Assembly (NCBI RefSeq): GCF_003205295.1
Contig: NZ_QJRP01000008.1
Span: 62,001-126,000, forward strand
Source: Pseudomonas mosselii
GTDB lineage: Bacteria; Pseudomonadota; Gammaproteobacteria; Pseudomonadales; Pseudomonadaceae
DNA: 64,000 nt
Direction of reading: 5' to 3'
The position numbers and the translations under genes were made by a program. Shown in pieces: positions 9,484-20,100 of the stretch; the first letter of the stretch is position 1, and the number at the start of each line of letters is the position of its first letter. The notes below the pieces were generated by a model. It was given only the letters and a program-made list of their open reading frames with translations, made no database searches and had not been told where the DNA came from.

Positions 9484-10047
9484 TCAGGCCACAGGCGGTT
9501 CCAGCAGCAGCCCGTACAGCCCCGAGTCAGACAGCTCACCCGCCACGCACCAGCGGGCGCGCAGCGTGCCCTCGAGGACGAACCCCTGGCGTTCCAGGGT
9601 ACGCGCCGAGCCCTGGTTGCGCGGGTCGATTTCCGCCTCCAGGCGACGCAGGTGCAGGGTATGGGCGAGGTAGTCGATGAAACAGGTCAGCGCCTCGTCC
9701 ATGTAGCCTCGGCCCTGGGCCGACTTGGCCAGGCAGTAGCCGATCTCGCCACGGCGCGAGCCCTCCTCGAGGTTGAACAGCTGGACCATGCCGATCAGCT
9801 CGCCGTTGTCGCGACGGTACATGCCCAGCTTGAGCAACTGGCCGGCGGCGTAGGCTTCGCGGTCTGCGGCCAGGGCGCTTTCGGCCTCGGCCAGGGTCTG
9901 CCAGGGGGCGTGGTACCAGTAACGCATCACTTCCGGGTCGGCCATGATGGTCAGCCACTGCTGCGCGTCGCCATGGCGCATGGGGCGCAGCTGCAGGCGT
10001 GGGCTTTCAAGGCACAGGTCGCTGGGGAAACTGCGGGGGTCGGGCAC
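9484..10047 (-). CDS. GNAT acetyltransferase, RimJ/RimL-like
   Basis: A 187-aa cytoplasmic N-acetyltransferase. The RimJ-type pattern is visible: LESPRLQLRPMRHGDA at the N-terminus, EIGYCLAKSAQGRGYMDEAL with the Q-x-x-G-x-G/A acetyl-CoA loop, and IDPRNQGSARTLERQGF. The start is a GTG at 10045-10047 preceded by AGGAG at seven-base spacing. Substrate could be a ribosomal or other protein N-terminus or a small amine; the sequence does not decide. Confidence 0.85.
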   Translation of the reverse strand: MPDPRSFPSDLCLESPRLQLRPMRHGDAQQWLTIMADPEVMRYWYHAPWQTLAEAESALAADREAYAAGQLLKLGMYRRDNGELIGMVQLFNLEEGSRRGEIGYCLAKSAQGRGYMDEALTCFIDYLAHTLHLRRLEAEIDPRNQGSARTLERQGFVLEGTLRARWCVAGELSDSGLYGLLLEPPVA

Positions 10048-10111
10048 GCCGGGACTCCTGTCCGGTGGTGGGGAGATGACAGTCTAACGACAGTGGCCCG
10101 GTATGGCATCC

Positions 10112-10233
10112 CTGGGGCCGCTTTGCGGCCCGTTCGCGGCACAAGGCCGCTCCTACAAGAAAATGCGATCCCCTATAGGAGCGGCCTTGCCGAGGCGTCG
10201 GACCGGCCGGAAAGGGCTGCGCAGCAGCCCCCA
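10112..10233. repeat. REPIN of the CTACAAG/CTATAGG type
   Basis: Two inverted elements: GGGGCCGCTTTGCGGCCC followed by GCGGCACAAGGCCGCTCC, then CTATAGGAGCGGCCTTGCC and AAGGGCTGCGCAGCAGCCCC. Sits between the acetyltransferase promoter side and the DUF3077 gene. Confidence 0.75.
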
Positions 10234-10234
10234 T

Positions 10235-10486
10235 TCACCGCGCTCGATTCAGCCCCAATTCCATGTCATCGATCAGCCCCTTGGCCAGCCCACTGAGAAT
10301 CCGTGCGGCACTGGCGGCCATTAGGTCCCCTTCCATCTCCGCCTCGGTGGTGAAATGCGCCACACAGCCGAGCAACACCGACAGGTCGCTGAAGGCGTGA
10401 TCGAACGGGATGCCGGGCTGGATGCAGAAGATCTCGAGGCAGGTGGTCTTGCCCTGGGTCGGGCCGGGTTTGCTGTCGTCACTCAT
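10235..10486 (-). CDS. DUF3077-type small protein, locus A
   Basis: An 83-aa cytoplasmic protein of unknown function. It shares with its paralogue at 56438-56689 the core F-D-x-SVLx-C-x-H-x-TTEAEMEGDL, AARxLSxxAKxLIxDxExGLNR. These small all-helical proteins occur in multiple paired copies in Pseudomonas. The ATG at 10484-10486 overlaps the stop of the upstream DUF6124-type gene (ATGA), so the two are translationally coupled. Confidence 0.75.
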   Translation of the reverse strand: MSDDSKPGPTQGKTTCLEIFCIQPGIPFDHAFSDLSVLLGCVAHFTTEAEMEGDLMAASAARILSGLAKGLIDDMELGLNRAR

Positions 10487-10728
10487 ACCGGCGCCCCCTT
10501 GGCCCGGGCGTGGCGGACCAGCGAGATGACCAGTTGGCCGAGGATCTCGACGCTGTCCATCATCACGTCGAGACGCACGTCACGCTGGCAGACGGTGTAG
10601 GCGTGGACGGTGTCGCTGAGGATGTGCATCAGCTTGTTGGCGTGGGCCATGGCTTCCTCGGGGTCGAGGTCGCTGATGATGGTGACGAAGGGGATTGGGT
10701 AGGGTGGGTCGGGTACTAGCTTTTTCAT
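10483..10728 (-). CDS. DUF6124-type small protein, locus A
   Basis: An 81-aa protein beginning MKKLVPDPPYP, the characteristic opening of this Pseudomonas family; the paralogue at 56686-56925 starts MKKLVPDPPIP. The start is the ATG at 10726-10728 with GGAG upstream. A longer frame exists but its extra residues come from the leader. Function unknown. It overlaps the DUF3077 gene and lies behind a long structured leader. Confidence 0.75.
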   Translation of the reverse strand: MKKLVPDPPYPIPFVTIISDLDPEEAMAHANKLMHILSDTVHAYTVCQRDVRLDVMMDSVEILGQLVISLVRHARAKGAPV

Positions 10729-11046
10729 GGTTACTCCTCGAAATTGAATTTCAGGAACAACCACCTCGATCCTTCTCACAGATTAGGGTGGCAGTCGTAC
10801 GCATGGTGAGAAGCCCGTGTGTAACCATGAATCCACGGTCAGGCCAAAGCCTGCACGCGCACGACCGCCATTGACGGAATCGACATGGTTCACACAACGG
10901 GCTTCTCACACCCGGTCGCCAAATGTGACGACCCAGTGACGGTACCCCTGATGTATTTCCCGGCCAATTCAGAGCCTTCCGGCAGACGCGTAGGATAGGT
11001 CCGAAGCGCTGGCTGACTGAAGGATTTGGTTTCAAGTTCGGAAAAA
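10729..11046 (-). ncRNA. Structured leader of the DUF6124/DUF3077 locus A (candidate cis-regulatory RNA)
   Basis: About 320 bp without a convincing gene, but clearly similar to the leader at 56926-57245. Read on the minus strand: a conserved block GACCTATCCTACGCG (plus 10987-11002), then GGGAAAT-x-CATCAGGG, then ACCGGGTGTGAGAA. A long hairpin pairs plus 10805-10818 with 10897-10912; its stem extends through AACCATG/CATGGTT. An apical 5-bp hairpin with a four-base loop (CAGGC-CAAA-GCCTG, 10840-10853) also occurs in the other copy with paired changes. A third GTGAGAAG strand (10772-10779) can compete for the central CTTCTCAC. Promoter position is not certain. Confidence 0.5.
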
Positions 11047-11063
11047 TCTTACGCAGCAGAAAC

Positions 11064-11131
11064 GCATCGCGGGGCAAGCCCGCTCCCACGAGACTTGACG
11101 TTCTCGTGGGAGCGGGCTTGCCCCGCGATGG
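11064..11131. repeat. REPIN: paired REPs with short loop
   Basis: CATCGCGGGGCAAGCCCGCT and its complement face each other around a 10-17 base loop. It separates the adhesin's 3' end from the leader of locus A and may act as the adhesin's 3' stabiliser or terminator. Confidence 0.85.
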
Positions 11132-11158
11132 GCCACACGACGGCCCCTGCAAGCTACC

Positions 11159-14100
11159 TCAGAACCCCATGCTGAAGCTCACCACCACCCCATGGTCACG
11201 GTTCTCGCTCGACAGCTGCCCAGAGTACCCGACCCCCAGCTTGCCGCTAGCGCCCACCGACAGATCCACCCCGGCCTCGACCACCGCCGCATCCTTGGCA
11301 ATCGGCACACCCTCGGTGCTGAACCCGGCGCCACCGTTGATGAAACGCAGATCGGCATCAGGCTTGTCATCACCGAACGCATGCCGCCAGCCCACCGACA
11401 ACCGCGGCGTGATGCTGCTGCCGTTGTCGAGCAGGATGCGCTTGCCGGCCCGCACGCCCAGGGTGGAGAAGGTCACATCCTGGTCGACCTTGCCCTCCAG
11501 CCGCCCTGCCCCGCCCTTCTCGTGGGCGGTGTCGCTGTCGTAGTTGACATAGGCCAGCCCGGCGAACGGCTCCAGGGCGATGCCGCCGGCATCGATGGCG
11601 TAGCCCACCTCGCCGAACACCTGGGCGCTGCGCGCCTTGTACTTGGCCTTGAGGCGGTCGTCGTAGCTGCCGACGGTGACATCGCGCTTGGTGTCGATGT
11701 CGTGCCAGCTGTAGGCCACGCCCATACGGGCGGCGAAGGCGTCCAGCTGGTAGCCGAGGTAGGTGGTCAGGTGGTAACTGTCCACCGTGGCGTCGGAGCG
11801 ACGACGGTGCGCGTCGATGCTCGAGCGGGTGTAGCCGGCGGCGGCGCCGACTTTCCACTGGTCATCCAGGCCACGGTCGACGCCAAGCATGAAGCCCGAC
11901 AGGTCGCGGTCGACGCTGGCATGGCTGCTGCTGCCGTCGTAGGTACCCCAGCCGCCGATGGCGCGGATCCAGCCCACGGCCTGGCCCTGGCAACCTTCGC
12001 TGGTCAGCTGCTGGTTGGCGGTTGGCGCCAGGGTGCGACGCGGATCGTCCTGGTTGCTGCAGTCGGCCTGGCGCAAGCGGTCGTTGACCGCGTCGCGTAC
12101 GTAACGCGAATCCTCGATCAGCACGGTCGCGGTGCTGGCGTGGATCTCGCCGGACAGGCTGTCGAACGCCGCCTGGGCGCCCTGACGGTCCAGCGGCAGC
12201 AGGTTGTTGACCAGCTCGGCCGGCGCGCCGGCGCTGCTCAGGGCCGTGGCCACGCCACGCTGGTTGCCGGTGGCGGCGACATCGGCGAAGGAATTGCCGT
12301 TGCGGCTGACCGACAGGGTCACCTGGTTGGCGCCATAGTCCAGCGAGCTGTTGAGGAACGCCGAGTTGGCCAGGTTGGTGGTGGCGAAGGTGCCGGTGAC
12401 GCCGCCCGCGGCGCTGACCACGGTGTACTGGCCGTTGCCGCTGGCGAGGTTGGCCACCATCAGGCTACCGCCGAGGTTGGCAGTGCCGCCCACGTTCAGG
12501 TAGTTCACCGGCGAAGTGGCAAGATCGATCACCAGGGTACCGGTGGCGCCATTGGTGAAGTTGCCCGACACGTTCAGGTTGCCGGCCGGCCCCGGCAGCA
12601 CGGTACCGTTGTTGGTTAGCCCGGCGACGGTGCCGTTGCCGGTCAGCGCGGCGCCGTTGGCCACCGTGACCTGGGCGCCGAGGTTGCTGCCCGGGTGGGC
12701 GGCATCGCCCACCTGGAGCACGCCCTGGTTGACGTTGAAGGCGCCGCTGAACGGCTGGTTGCCAGTCAGCAGCAAGGTGCCGCCGCCCTGCTTGGTGGTG
12801 GTGCCGGTACCGCTGAGGGTGCCGTTGAAGGTGCCATTGCTGCCCTGGGCAAACACCAGGTTGGCGTTGTTGAGGATGTTGCCCTGCAGGCTGGTGGTGT
12901 TGCCGACCAGGGTACCGCCGCTGACGGTGGTGCCACCGCTGTAGGTATTGGCGCCCGCGAGGATCAGGGTGCCGGCATCGAGTTTCTCGATACCGCCCGT
13001 CCCCACCAGCGGCGCGCTGACGGTGGCCGTGGCGCCGGCGTTGACGCGCACCGCCGCCAGGCTGCCGTCGGTACCATTGAGCGGGGTCAGGCTGCCGCCG
13101 GCACCCGGGACGACCTGGTAACCATTGCTGAGGAACTGCAAGCCATCGAACGACTGGTTGCCGACCACGGTCACGGTGCCCGGCGTACCGCCGAAGACCG
13201 CGTAGCCACCGCTCCAGCCTTCGCTGGTGGTGCCGCCAGCATTGGTCCAGCCAGTGTTCGAGCCCCAGGTGCCGCTGCCGCCGCCGATGCTGCCATCGGG
13301 GTTGGTCTTGCCGCCATTCCAGAACTGCAGCTCCTCGCCGTAGTTCTGCACCACCAGGTTGATCTGATTGGCGATGGCGGTCTGCAGGCTGAGGTCGCCC
13401 AGGACCACGCTGCCTGGAATGGCACCGAACACCAGGCCATTGTCGGTGAGCGTGCCGCCGTAGCTGAACAGTTGGTAGACACCGGTGCCGAAGCCGCCGC
13501 CATCGGTGATGTTCAGCGTGCCGTCGAGCACCAGGTTGCCGTTGACCCTGACCACGGTGGTGGAGGCGGCCGGGGCACCGAGACTGAAGTCCAGGGCGCT
13601 GCCCGACGCCAGGTCGAGGCTGCCGACGGTCAGCGGTGTGGCGCTTTGGCCAGCGGCCAGGGTAGCGCCGTTGGCGATCTGCACGGCACCGCCGTAGGTG
13701 CCGCTGCCACCCAGGCGGGCGCCGGTGGCGACCTGCACGCTGGCGCTGTCGAGGCGACCGTTGACCAGCAAGGTGCCGCCATTGACGCTGGTGGCGCCGG
13801 TGAAGGTGCTGGCCCCGGTCAGCAGCAGCTCGCCAGTGCCACTCTTGGTCAGGGTGCCGTTGCCGCTGAGGTTGCCGGTGTAGCTGCCGTTGGCGTTCTG
13901 CGCGAAGGTCAGGGCCCCGTTGTTGAAGATCGCGCCTTGCAGGCTGGTGCTGTTGCCCACCACACCGCCGGCGTTGATCTGGGTGCCGCCGCTGTAGGTG
14001 TTGGCCCCGTTGAGGGTCAGCAGGCCGGCGCCGTTCTTGATCAGCCCGCCCGTGCCACTGACCTCGCCGTTGAGGGTCAGGTCATTGCTGCCGGCAATGG

Positions 14101-17100
14101 CCATGGCGCCGTTGAGCACGGTGGTGTTGGCCAGGGTGACGGCGGTGTTGCTGTCCAGCGTGGTGCCGCCTGCGGCGGTCAGGGTGCCGCTGCCCAGCGC
14201 GCTGTCGTTGCCCAGCACCAGGGTGCCGCCGTTGAGGGCGGTGCCACCGCTGTAGCCGTTGGCCGCGTTGAGGACCAGGGTGCCGCCGTCTTGCTTGGCG
14301 ACGCTGCCGGTGCCGTTGAGGGCGACGTTCAGGGTGGCGGTGGCGCCGTTGTCGACCCGCAGGTTGGTGGTGCCGTTGCCCAGCAGTTCAGCGGTGGTAC
14401 CGGCGTTGAGCACATAGCCATCGGTGACGAACTGCAACCCGGTGATACTGTGGCTGCCGTTGACGGTGACGGTACCGGGGGCGCCCTGGAACACCGCGAA
14501 GGTGTCGTTCCAGGTGCTGTTCAACACGCCGTTGACGTCGGTCCAGTTGGTGTTGGTGGCGTCCCAGGTACCGCTGCCGCCGTCGATCTGGCCGTTGGCG
14601 ACACTCTGGCTGCCGTCCCAGAACAGTACGTTGCTGGCACCGCCGACCACCAGGTTGACCTGGTTGGCCACGGCAGTCTGCACGGTCAGGTCGGTGATCG
14701 GTACCGGCGTGGTGCCGAAGCTCATGCCGTTGTTGACCAGGCTGCCACCGTAGGCGAACAGCCGGTATACCCCGGCACCGAAGCCGCCGATGTCGGTGAC
14801 ATTGAGGGTACCGCCAAGGGTCAGGTTGTTGGCCACGTTGACCAGCGGGCTGCCGCCACCCGACGGCGCGCCCAGCGAGGCGTTGAAGTTGGCGCCGCTG
14901 TCGAGCACCAGGTTGCCGGCGTTCAGCGTGCTGCCGCTGGTGGCCGCAAGATTGCCGCCGTTGGCCACCGTCACCGAGCCGCCAAGGCTGCCGGCGCCGC
15001 TGAGGCTGGCACCGCTGGCCACGTTGACCGCGCCGCTGGCCAGGGAGCCGTCCACCTGCAGCCCCCCGGCCTGCACGTTGGTGGTGCCGGTGTGGCTGTT
15101 GGCGCTGTTCAGCGCCAGGGTGCCGCTGCCGAGCTTGTTCAGGGTACCGGTGCCGCTGATGTTGCCGTCGAACACGCCGCCTTCGACCGCCAGGCTGTTG
15201 CCGGCGGCGATCTGGATCGCGCCGGTGCCGCCGATGTCGCCAAGGCTGGTGTTGCCGTCGAGATTGAGGCTGGCGCCGTTGCTCACATTCAGCTGGCTCT
15301 GGGTACCGAGGGCGGTGGTGCCGATGGTGCTCAGGCTACCGGAGAGGATGTTGAGGATGCCGCTGAAGGTGTTGTTGCCCGACAGGGTCAGGTCGGCCAG
15401 GCCGCTCTTGTTCAGCTCGCCCGCGCCGCTGAGCACACCGGCCAGGTGCAGGTCGTTGCTGCCCAGTACGTTAAGCACGCCACTGACATTGACCGCATTG
15501 GCCAGGGTGACGGCGCTGGCGCTGTCGAGGTTGGCATTGCCGGTGACCTCCAGGCCGCCGGTGCCCAGCGCCGCGTTGTTGCCGACCACCAGCGTGCCGG
15601 CCTGCAACTCGGTGCCGCCGCTGTAGGTGTTCGCCCCCATCAGCGCGAAGCGCGCCAAGCCGGCCTTGAGCAGGCGGCCGGTGCCGCCGACGGTGCCGCC
15701 CAAGGTCAGGTCGTTGCTGCCCAGCACGGTGAGGTCGCCCGTGGTGGTGACGTTGTTGGCCAGGGTGACCGCCTGGCTGCTGTCCAGGCTGGTGCCGGGC
15801 GCCGTGGTCAGGTTACCGGTGCCGAGCGCGGTGCTGGAGCCCAGCACCAGGGTGCCGCCGTTGAGCGCGGTGTTGCCGGCAAAGGTGTTGTTGCCAGCCA
15901 GTGCCAGCCGTGCGCTGCCCGCCTTGACCAGGCCTCCGGCGCCGCCGATGTTGCCGTTCAGGGCCAGGTCGTTGCTACCGGCGATGTTCAACGGGCCGGC
16001 CAGCGTGATGGCATTGCCCAATGCAACCGAGGCGTTGCTATCGAGGGTGGTACCCGCCGCAGTGTCGAGTGCACCACTGCCCAGGGCCGCGTTGTTGCCG
16101 ACAATCAAGGTACCGCCGCTGAGCAGGGTACCACCGCTGTAGGTGTTGCTACCGTTGAGCACCAAGGTGCCGCTGTCGAGCTTGTTGAGTTTACCGACGC
16201 CGGCCAGGCCGACATCGAGGGTCGCCGTGGCGCCCGGGTCGACCCGCACGCTGGTGTCGCCGCCGCTGCCGTTGATCAGGTCGAGCGCGCCGCCGGTGCC
16301 CGCCAGCAGGCGATAGCCATCGGTGACGAACTGCAGGCCATTGACGGTCTGGCTGCCGTCGACGGTGACGTCGCCCGCGGTGCCCTGGAACACCGCGAAG
16401 GTGCTGCCCCAGGTGGTATTGAGCACGCCGTTGAGGTCGGTCCAGTTGGTGTTGCCGGCGTTCCACACGCCGGTGCCGCCGTCGACCTGGCCGTTGGGCA
16501 CGTTCTGGCTGCCGTCCCAGAACTGGATGTTCAGGCCGGCGGCGCTGACCAGCAGGTTGACCTGGTTGGCCAGGACGGTCTGCAGGGTCACGTCGCCCAG
16601 GCCCACGCCCAGCGGCAGGCTGCCGAAGTCCAGGCCGTTGTCGGTCAGGGAGCCGGTGTAGTCGAAGATGCGGTACACACCGTTGCCGAAGCCGCCGATG
16701 CTGCTGACATTGAGCGTGCCATCGAGAGTCAGGTTGCCGCCGACGTTGAACAGCGCGGTACCGCCGGTGGACGGTGACGCCAGGCCGACATCGACGATCG
16801 AGCCGCTGTTGAGCACCAGGCTGCCGAGGCCCAGGGTGGCGCCGCTCTGCCCGGCCAGGTGGCCGCCGTTGCTGATCACCACCGTAGCGTTCGCGGTGCC
16901 GCTACCCGCCAGGGTGGCACCACTGGCGACCGTCAGCAGGTTGCTGCCCAGGGTGCCGTCGATTTTCAAGGTGCCGGCATTGACCTGGGTGTTGTCGGCC
17001 AGGTTGCTGGTGCCGGTCAGGGTCAGGGTGCCGCTGCCGACCTTGGTCAGGCCGCCCAGGCCGTTGAGGCCACCAGCGAAGGTGCTGCTTAGGTTGTTGC

Positions 17101-20100
17101 CGCCCAGGCTCAGGACGCTGCCGATGCCGACATCGACCTGGCCGCTGCCGGTCAGGCTGCCGAGGCTGGCGTTGCCGTTGAGGTTGAGCTGGCCGCTGGC
17201 GCCGACGTTGAGGGTGTCGACGTTGGCCAGCACACCGCTGCCGAGGGTGGTGAGGGAGCCGGCCTGGATGTCGACGTTGCCGGTGAAGGTCTTGACGCCG
17301 ACCAGGGTGAGGTCGTCGACGCCGGTCTTGACCAGGTTGCCGCTGCCGCCGAGGTCGCCGCTGAGGATCAGCGCGTTGGCGGCTTCAACGGTCAGGTTGG
17401 CACCATTGCTCAAGGCGATGGTGTTGCCCAGGGCCATGGGCGCGCTGTTGGCCAGGGTGGCGTCGGCGGTGACCGACAGGGTGCCGGTGCCCAGCGCGCC
17501 GCTGCTGCCCAGGGTCAGGCGCCCGGCATTGAGCTGGGTGCCGCCCTGGTAGCCGTTGTTGCCGTTGAGGGTCAGGTTGCCGCTGCCGTTCTTGGTCAGG
17601 CCGGCAGTGCCGTTGATCACGCCGTTGAGGGTCAGGTCGTTGCCGCCATCGACGGTCAGGCCGGCGTTGAGGGTGACGTTGTTGGCCAGGGTGGTGCTGG
17701 CGCCGCCGCTCAGGGTCGAGGCCCCGGCGACGGTCAGCGCGCCCTGCCCCAGCGCGTTGTCGTTGCCGACCACCAGCCGGCCGGCATTCAGGGTGGTGCC
17801 GCCCAGGTAGTTGTTGGCGCCGTTGAGGGTCAGGGTGCTGGCGCCGGCCTTGTTCAGGCCGCCAACGCCATCCACCACGCCGTTGAGGGTCAGGTCGGCA
17901 CTGCCCGGCACGTTGAGGGTACCGCCCAGGTGCACGTTGTTGGCCAGGGTGGCGCCCGCGCCGCCGGCATCGAGGCTGGTGTTGGCACCGGTGCTGAGGT
18001 CGCCGCTGCCCAGCGCGGTGTTGCTGCCGACCACCAGGGTGCCGGCGTTGAGGGTGGTGCCGCCGCTGTAGGTGTTGTTGCCGTTGAGGGTCAGGGTGGC
18101 GGCGCCGTTCTTGACCAGGCCGTTGCTGCCCGAGACCACGCCGTTGAGGGTCAGCGCCTGGCTGCCGCCAAGGGTCAGGTTGCCACCGGCGAGGTTGACG
18201 GCGTTCACCAGCGCCAGCGCCTGACTGGCATCGAGGCTGGCGGCGCCGTTGACGGTCAGCGCACCGCTGCCCAGGGCGCCGGCATTGCCCAGCAGCAGGC
18301 TGCCGGCCTGCAGCGAGGTACCGCCGGCGTAGGTGTTGCTGCCATTGAGTATCAGCTGCCCGGCACCCAGTTTGTTCAACGCCCCGGCACCGCTGATGAC
18401 ACCATCGAGGGTCAGGGCCTGGGTATTGTTGACGCCGAGGCTGGTACCGGCACCAAGGCCGATGGCATTGGCCACTTGCAGCACGCCGGCGGTGGCCAGG
18501 GTGCTGCTGCCGGTCACCGCCAGGTTGCCCGTGCCCAAAGCGGTGTTGTTGCCCAGGGTCAGGGTGCCGCCACCCAGGGTGGTGGTGCCCTGGTAGGTGT
18601 TGGCGGCGCCGAGGCTCAGGTTGCCGCTGCCGGTCTTGGTCAGGCCGCCGGTACCGCTGATCACACCATTGAGGGCCAGGTTGTTGTTGCCGGTCAGGCT
18701 CAGGGTGTTGTTGAGTGTCACCTGGTTGGCCAGGGTCAGGGCGCCGGTGGTGGCCAGGTTGCTGGCGCCGCCGACGGTCAGGGTGCCGGTGCCCAGTGCC
18801 TGGTTGTTGCCCAGGGTCAGCGTGCCGGCATTGAGGGTCACGCCTCCGGTCAGGGTGTTGGCGCCACTGAGGGTGAGGTTGCTGGCACCGTTCTTGGTCA
18901 GGCTGCCGGCCCCCGTGACCAGGCCGCCCAGGCCCAGGTCGTTGCTGCCGGTGATGGTGAGGTTGCCTCCCAGGTTGACCGTGTTGCCGATGTTGATCGC
19001 CGCGGAGCTGTCCAGCGTGGTGCCGGCCGCCGCGTTGAGCTGGCCGAGGCCAAGGGCGCTGGCGCTGCCGAGCACCAGGGTGCCGGCATTGAGGTTGGTG
19101 TTGCCCAGGTTGCCATTGGTACCGTTCAGGGTCAGGGTGCCGCTGCCGGTCTTGGTCAGGCCGCCGACGCCGTTGACGTTACCGCCCAGGGTCAGGCTCT
19201 GCGCCCCGGCAATCGTCAGGTTGCCGGCCAGGTTGAGCTGGTTGGCCAGGGTGACGTTGGCATTGCTGCTCAGGGTGGTGCCGCCGACTGCGTTCAAGGC
19301 GCCTGTGCCCAGCGCGGTGTTGCTGCCCACCACCAAGGTGCCGCCGTTCAGGCTGGTACTACCCTGCTGGCTGTTGCTGCCGTTGAGGGTGAGCGTGCTG
19401 GCGCCGGCCTTGATCAGGCCACCAGTGCCGCTGATCGCACCATTGAGCGTCAGGTCATTGCTGCCCGGCAGGGTGAGGTTGGCGTTCAGGGCGATGGTAT
19501 TGCCCAGTGCCAGGTTGCCGCTGGTGTCCAGGCTGGAGGCGCCAGATACCGTCAAGCCGCCCGTGCCCAGCGCCTGGGCGTTGCCCAAGGTCAGGGTGCC
19601 AGCACCCAGGCTGGTGCCGCCGCTGTAGGTGTTGGCGTTGCCCAGGGTCAGGTTGGCGCCGCCGGCCTTGATCAGGCTGCCAAGGCCGGAGACCACGCCG
19701 GACAGCCCCAGGTCGGCGGAACCGGCGACGGTCAGGGCGCCGCTGAGATTGAAGGCGTTGCCAAGGGTCACCGCGGTGTTGCTGTCCAGGGTGGTGCCGT
19801 TGGCGGTACTGACGGAGCCGCTACCCAAAGCGGTGTTGTTGCCAACCACGACCGTGCCGCCGTTGAACAGGGTGCCGCCGGTGTAGCTGTTGGCGCCATT
19901 GAGCACCAGGGTGCCGCTGTCGAGCTTGGCCAGTTGGCCGCTGCCCGAGAGGCCGACGTTGAGGGTCGCGGTGACGCCGGGGTCGACACGCACGGCGAAG
20001 GCGCCGTTGCTGCCGTTGACCAGGTCCAGCCCACCGGCGCCGATCAGGCGATAGCCGTTGGTGACGAACTGCAGCCCGGTGGCGGCCTGGGTACCGACCA

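Noticed and set aside
10773..10805. Short leader peptide starting MRTTATLICEKDR
   Set aside because: The matching region of locus B reads in a different frame, so no conserved peptide.
10751..11152. 133-codon minus-strand frame over the locus A leader, with partial similarity to a frame over locus B
   Set aside because: Similarity holds only in parts and the frame shifts within the best-conserved block; RNA or DNA conservation explains it better.
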